Source: Cylindrotheca closterium (Eukaryota; Bacillariophyta; Bacillariophyceae; Bacillariales; Bacillariaceae). Taken from it: a stretch of 10,380 nucleotides of DNA. Every line of letters starts with the position of its first letter. Positions within the stretch are counted from its first letter, which is position 1. The position numbers and the translations under genes were made by a program. The notes under the pieces were generated by a model. The model made no database searches. It was not told where the DNA came from and saw only the letters and a list, made by a program, of their open reading frames with translations. Below are positions 7,520 to 10,380 of this stretch, piece by piece. The stretch spans positions 1 through 10,380 of the forward strand of contig CAKOGP040002062.1 of NCBI GenBank assembly GCA_933822405.4, given 5' to 3'.

Positions 7520-9238
7520 AAGATCCGCTTCCGTTCGGATCCACTGCTTAGACTTCTTGTAAGCGCTGTCAGACAAGGGGAGAAAGCGAATCGTCTCCTC
7601 CGCGTTCTTTAGGACGTCTGCCAGCGTATCCAGAATATGGTTCAAGATGATAGAGGCATGGGTCGTATTCCCCCCTTGTTGACCTTGATAGCTGTACGCC
7701 ATTCCCAGTTCAACCAGGATAGCCTGACCGTCCATGCCGTCCAAGTTGACTTGTCGCAGCCCATCTAGGCGTTCTTCCAATGTCAAGCTGCGTTGTAGTC
7801 TTCGTTTGGCCTTAGAGCTTTGTGTCGTGGAAGTGGTGTCCGTTTTTGGTGCAGTTGGTGTGGTTGATTGTGAAGCAGACGCTGAATGTGTACGTTTAGC
7901 ACTGGGTTCACTCAAAGAGCTCCCGTCCACATCCATTTCTGTAGACGGAGCGACCACTGAAACCCTGTGGGACCGTCCCTTCTTCCTCGACGGAGATGCC
8001 AATTCAGGGTCCTTGTCTTCACCAGTAACACCGGTCAGTTCGGAAACTGCCTCATCCGTATTCAGGCCCATGTTGTTGGTGTCTTTGTTGTTTGCAGTAT
8101 CGGTAAGCTTGTAAGTACTTTCCACAAGAATGACAGAATCCTTGGTCGATTCGTCAGTATCCTCGTCATCCTCCTCCACCTCGCCCTTGTCATCGTCGTT
8201 GTCGTGGGTGCGATCCTCACCAGAATCAAGTTTGCCGTCTATTTCCATGTCGTTCCTCCTGTGGTTTGAGTTGTCGTCAACTGTCTTGTCAGAGTCCCAC
8301 CCATTGGGTTGGCCGAACTTATTGACAAGGCCAGTGTCCTCGTCGCCCATTGGATCATCTTCCTCCTCAGAATCTTTGTAGTCAGGATCAAATATCTTTT
8401 TGACCCCCTTGTGAATATCCACCTTATTAGTTTTGTCGTTGGGAAATCCCTTAATCACCTTCAATTTTATTTCTTGAATGCAAGAGATTGGGGATCCCTC
8501 GAGAAATTTGTCAAAAAGCATCGTCCATGGGTGATCAAATATGGAAGCGCACATCAACCAGAACTGCACCAGAGGAGTCTCGTTACGTAGAGAGGGATTT
8601 GTCCGATTGTCCCTCAAAAAATAAAGATCTTCTTGTGGCACTTTGGAATCGTTCACGAGGCCAACATCAAAAAAAGAAAACGGAATCTGCTGGGCAACTT
8701 GCAATGCAATCGCTCTCACTTCCCATGTGTATTCTGTATTTGTTTCCACATTTCCCAAAGCGTCATCGTCAAAAAGCGAAATTAGGAATTTCAACACCCG
8801 CCGCCAATCGTTCGCATATTGAGCGAATAGCATGTTAACCCTGACTTCAACTGAATAATTAGCGTAGAGGTCCTTGAACGGGCTGTCAAACCTTGGGAGC
8901 GCTTGGGTCCACCGATCATTATGATTTTCCATCCATTGATTGAAAATGGAGTTGCCAAACGAAATCTTAGTTGAATTATAGTCGTAGCCAATAGCAATCA
9001 ATTCATGAGTAGATAAGCCAAAGTCGATCAGTGGTGGAAGAGATGCAATAAGCTCTTGAATCTCCGAATCATTGTTGACACTAGGATCCCTATCCTTAGG
9101 TTGACGTAAATCAACTGCAGATGCATTTTCCAATCTTTTCTTTTCGCTCTTTTTGGCGACAGAAACCGATTTGGGTGTGGACCCGCCCGCCTTGTTGGCA
9201 GTCGTTGAGACAACATTCAGTGATGTAGACTTCCCCAT
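7517..9238 (-). CDS. LINE first ORF ("ORF0"), unrecognised 573-aa protein with acidic centre
   Basis: ATG 9236-9238 to TGA 7517-7519. I do not recognise the family. Residues 1-50 are S/T/K-rich and basic, with KKSEKKR. Residues 60-265 look like a compact helical domain rich in W and F (SFGNSIFNQW, WEVRAIALQVAQQ, FWLMCASIFDHPW). Residues 286-365 are strongly acidic (EEEDD, HDNDDD, EVEEDDEDTDE). Residues 415-480 are Ser/Thr/Lys-rich with SRKKGR and KAKRR, which could act as nuclear localisation signals. Residues 484-573 appear helical again (SLTLEERLDGLRQV). A diverged relative is encoded at 1-1456 in the same orientation, which shows that this is a recurring retroelement protein and not a captured host gene. 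It lies first in the element, 42 bases (stop to ATG) ahead of the coiled-coil ORF and in the same frame. A gag-like or RNP-assembly role is inference from position only. I see no protease, zinc knuckle or methyltransferase motif. Confidence 0.72.
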   Translation of the reverse strand: MGKSTSLNVVSTTANKAGGSTPKSVSVAKKSEKKRLENASAVDLRQPKDRDPSVNNDSEIQELIASLPPLIDFGLSTHELIAIGYDYNSTKISFGNSIFNQWMENHNDRWTQALPRFDSPFKDLYANYSVEVRVNMLFAQYANDWRRVLKFLISLFDDDALGNVETNTEYTWEVRAIALQVAQQIPFSFFDVGLVNDSKVPQEDLYFLRDNRTNPSLRNETPLVQFWLMCASIFDHPWTMLFDKFLEGSPISCIQEIKLKVIKGFPNDKTNKVDIHKGVKKIFDPDYKDSEEEDDPMGDEDTGLVNKFGQPNGWDSDKTVDDNSNHRRNDMEIDGKLDSGEDRTHDNDDDKGEVEEDDEDTDESTKDSVILVESTYKLTDTANNKDTNNMGLNTDEAVSELTGVTGEDKDPELASPSRKKGRSHRVSVVAPSTEMDVDGSSLSEPSAKRTHSASASQSTTPTAPKTDTTSTTQSSKAKRRLQRSLTLEERLDGLRQVNLDGMDGQAILVELGMAYSYQGQQGGNTTHASIILNHILDTLADVLKNAEETIRFLPLSDSAYKKSKQWIRTEADL

Positions 9239-9345
9239 TGTAAAACAGTGAAATGCCGTTGAATTGATAAAAACTTCAGCACGTTCTACATAGACTCTAG
9301 TACTTAAGCTACGAAGACCGTTTGCAAGTTCCGATCGGTTCGGTG
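9239..9345 (-). other. LINE 5' leader
   Basis: These 107 bases lie between the A-rich repeat and the ATG of the first ORF. They hold no ORF or RNA gene. An internal promoter is expected in the 5' region of a LINE, but I see no motif I could name with confidence. The leader is AT-rich just before the ATG. Confidence 0.4.
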
Positions 9346-9372
9346 CTTTTTGTTTTTCGTTTTTCGTTTTTC
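9346..9372 (-). repeat. A-rich 7-nt tandem repeat (GAAAAAC)n at the LINE 5' edge
   Basis: The minus strand reads GAAAAAC three times in a row, then AAAAAGC. The two full T5CG units on the plus strand are 9353-9359 and 9360-9366. The length and A-richness match the 7-nt array at 1554-1582, which is read as a LINE 3' tail. It could be the tail of another LINE copy lying upstream and cut off by the copia element, or the target repeat into which this LINE inserted. Confidence 0.6.
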
Positions 9373-9570
9373 TATAAAGTATACCTAGACACAGGAGAAC
9401 TATTTGTTAGAAGTAAGCGATCCACTGTCGCCTGCAATCTACCTGTTCAATTGACTGCGATTTAGCTGTCCAGGTATTGTTGCCTTCTAAGTATATGCAT
9501 TTACAGTATATAGAAGTATACAGATCTATCAGAGATCCTACTTTTTCAACCAATTCACTCGTTGCTTGCA

Positions 9571-9586
9571 ATATATTATAAAAAAG
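9571..9586 (-). promoter_or_regulatory. Candidate TATA element in the copia LTR
   Basis: The minus strand reads CTTTTTTATAATATAT about 370 bases into the LTR. It is the best TATA-like stretch there and would fit a U3 promoter. AT-rich LTR sequence yields such matches by chance, so this is tentative. Confidence 0.25.
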
Positions 9587-9831
9587 TGAGAACAGTCTGT
9601 CGACTTTTGACTTTGACTCTTTCTTCTCCAGCTCAGTGGAAATTCTCAGAATTCTCTCTACATCCGCCTGACATGCTGCAAGTTCAATCTGTTTATCCGT
9701 TCATCTTCCACTGTAGTCGGTACTTTGATTAGTATCCAACTTTGGTTCTTGCTTGAATCTTGCTTTCTTACATCATCAACATGATGATTTCCATAGAAAT
9801 AAATTGTCTTTTCTGACTCCCCACGCGCGAT

Positions 9832-9872
9832 ATTTTTAGTCGTATCAGTCTTCATTTTTAGTCGTATCAGTC
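9832..9872 (-). repeat. Two 19-bp direct repeats, 22-bp period, in the LTR
   Basis: ATTTTTAGTCGTATCAGTC occurs at 9832-9850 and again, identically, at 9854-9872, with TTC between the copies. It lies 85-125 bases inside the LTR's transcription-proximal end, where U3 enhancer repeats are often found. The repeats are certain; the enhancer role is inference. Confidence 0.75.
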
Positions 9873-9956
9873 AACATCATTTCTCTATTGTTCACATGTA
9901 TTCTCTTTTTCTCTTTTCTCCAAATATGTACTTCGAAAATCCTAATATATCCAACA

Positions 9957-9966
9957 CACTCCTGCC
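9957..9966 (-). promoter_or_regulatory. Polypurine tract of the copia element
   Basis: The minus strand reads GGCAGGAGTG directly against the TGTTGGA start of the LTR. Purine-rich sequence at this position primes plus-strand DNA synthesis in LTR retrotransposons. The tract is short and interrupted by C and T, so the call rests mainly on position. Confidence 0.5.
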
Positions 9967-10019
9967 GTTTCATTAACATAGTTGATGACAACGGAACATC
10001 AAAGGAAGTTGCGTTGCTC

Positions 10020-10211
10020 CTAATCTTGTTCTCCTTGAATCAATGATCTAAAATCCAAGAACTTTTGTCCCTGTAGAGGTTTGCTCGTGAAATCTCCCCA
10101 CATCTTTTCAGTTGGACAATATTCAATAGTCACATTTCCTTTCTTGACTTGATCAGTCATAAAGAAATATTGAATGTTCAAAGCTCGGATCCCCTCGCCA
10201 ACTGGAACTGG
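10020..10211 (-). pseudogene. C-terminal fragment of Ty1/copia polyprotein (RNase H end)
   Basis: The frame is open for 63 codons between TAA 10212-10214 and TAG 10020-10022. From residue 8 it reads like the end of a copia RNase H: IRALNIQYFFMTDQV, then KKGNVTIEYCPTEKM, then GDFTSKPLQGQKF, matching the family pattern of a RY(H)FF-x-x-D segment, IEYCPT and (A)D-x-x-TKPL. The Asp in GDFTSKPL corresponds to the last acidic residue of the RNase H site; Ser replaces the usual Leu or Met before KPL. RNase H removes the RNA strand during reverse transcription. The family call is secure from these blocks. The preceding residues (PVPVGEG) do not match the serine/lysine-rich stretch expected before RALNI, and an in-frame stop follows upstream, so the rest of the gene is missing. 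Confidence 0.85.
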
Positions 10212-10380
10212 TTATGGTCTTCTACCCACGGTTTGTTCCATCGCCAGGGCCATGGGTGGCAACACTACCGTCCCCGTAGCTTCTCCACACGGAGCATTCA
10301 ATGGGACTATCCTCGTTCTACGCAATTGTCCGGGTGCAAACGACCACATCCCGAGCATACCGACAACGGCGTCAGCTTCT
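10200..10380. other. Unidentified GC-richer stretch with open frames on both strands
   Basis: This stretch adjoins the copia RNase H fragment but is not recognisably copia. On the minus strand one frame is open from the right edge to TAA 10212-10214 (55 codons, MLGMWSFAPGQLRR among them). On the plus strand a frame from ATG 10174 is open to the right edge (69 codons, with IARAMGGNTTVPVASP). I recognise neither. A second minus frame contains CSGCGRLHPDNC, which looks like a zinc-knuckle but has the wrong spacing and stops soon after. The base composition and coding look differ from the AT-rich LTR beside it. It may be the edge of another element or of a host gene. Confidence 0.35.

Larger units (their letters stand above)
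1554..9372 (-). mobile_element. Non-LTR (LINE-type) retrotransposon, nearly complete but inactivated
   Basis: The element holds, in transcription order, a leader, an unrecognised 573-aa ORF, a 680-aa ORF with a coiled coil, and an ORF2 with an N-terminal EEP (APE-like) endonuclease followed by a reverse transcriptase, then a short A-rich tail. There is no protease, integrase or LTR, which excludes an LTR element. No RNase H motif or CCHC knuckle is evident after the RT. Coding sequence fills nearly all of the ~7.8 kb. Three in-frame stops interrupt otherwise open frames (7517-7519, 4575-4577, 4026-4028), and the RT active site is changed, so this copy is very probably dead, although I see no frameshift in its ORFs. 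Boundaries are provisional: the 3' end is set by the A-rich repeat and the 5' end by a like repeat at 9346-9372, which may belong to another copy upstream. The closest match I can recall is the APE-endonuclease LINE family common in diatoms. Confidence 0.8.
9405..9956 (-). repeat. Ty1/copia 3' LTR, 552 bp
   Basis: On the minus strand the LTR begins TGTTGGATATATT at 9956 and ends CTTCTAACA at 9405. TGTTGGA and TCTAACA are imperfect inverted repeats with the TG...CA ends typical of copia LTRs. It begins 64 bases past the RNase H stop and just after a purine tract. It is more AT-rich than the flanking coding DNA. A 65-codon frame inside it (9658-9855) has no recognisable product and I do not treat it as a gene. 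There is no second LTR in the window, so identity between LTRs (insertion age) cannot be judged. Confidence 0.8.
9405..10200 (-). mobile_element. 3' end of a Ty1/copia LTR retrotransposon (truncated)
   Basis: In minus-strand order there is a copia-type RNase H C-terminus (to 10020), a 64-base untranslated spacer, a short purine tract, and a 552-bp LTR bounded by TGTTGGA and TCTAACA. This order, with RNase H last before the 3' LTR, is that of Ty1/copia (Pseudoviridae); diatom genomes carry many such elements. Recognisable homology stops near 10200, well inside the window. The rest of the polyprotein is absent from 10200-10380, so the element is truncated or rearranged. The five bases 3' of the LTR, ctatt (9400-9404, plus strand), are the candidate target-site duplication, but the partner side is outside the window. 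Confidence 0.8.

Noticed and set aside
9658..9855. 65-codon minus-strand frame inside the LTR
   Set aside because: It lies wholly within the copia LTR, has no recognisable motif, and partly encodes the 22-bp repeat; most likely a chance frame.
10215..10380. CSGCGRLHPDNC as a possible Gag zinc knuckle on the minus strand
   Set aside because: The Cys/His spacing is C-x2-C-x3-H-x3-C, not the CX2CX4HX4C knuckle, and the frame is closed by several stops.
1..10380. CRISPR array, tRNA, rRNA or bacterial operon signals
   Set aside because: No spaced repeat array, cloverleaf or rRNA-like sequence was seen, and the gene content is eukaryotic retroelements.

Overview
The window looks like repeat-rich nuclear DNA of a eukaryote, most likely a diatom or a close stramenopile. 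This rests on two retroelement types whose proteins read like those I associate with diatom genomes: a non-LTR (LINE-type) element with an EEP endonuclease and a reverse transcriptase, and the 3' end of a Ty1/copia element. I recognise no host gene, tRNA, rRNA or CRISPR array. Every coding region I can support is on the minus strand, so transcription runs from high to low coordinates.

Layout in the direction of transcription. 10380-10200: GC-richer sequence I cannot identify. About 10200-9405: the end of a Ty1/copia element, made of the last part of its RNase H (stop at 10020-10022), a short purine tract and a 552-bp 3' LTR (9956-9405) ending in TGTTGGA/TCTAACA. About 9372-1554: a nearly complete LINE. 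It has an A-rich 7-nt repeat at its 5' edge, a first ORF (9238-7517), a second ORF in the same frame beyond one TGA (7474-5432), then ORF2, which starts in an ATGA overlap. ORF2 carries the endonuclease (5435-4026, with an internal TAG) and the reverse transcriptase (1605-3998, behind a TGA at 4026-4028). A short 3' UTR ends in another A-rich 7-nt repeat (1582-1554). 1456-1: the 5' part of a second, different element in the same orientation. Its protein is a diverged relative of the first LINE's first ORF, is broken by a stop and a frameshift, and runs off the window.

The genes form a standard retrotransposition set: upstream ORFs probably make RNA-binding or assembly proteins, and ORF2 nicks the target and reverse transcribes. 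This copy looks dead. ORF2 has two in-frame stops, and the RT active site reads FVNDMD where FVDDTD is expected. Both active-site changes, and possibly both TGA stops, fit CpG transitions, as expected from DNA methylation of a silenced transposon. The points of most interest are the head-to-tail stacking of related LINEs with A-rich 7-nt seams, the unusual two-part upstream coding region with an unrecognised protein family found in both elements, and the abrupt junction inside the copia fragment.
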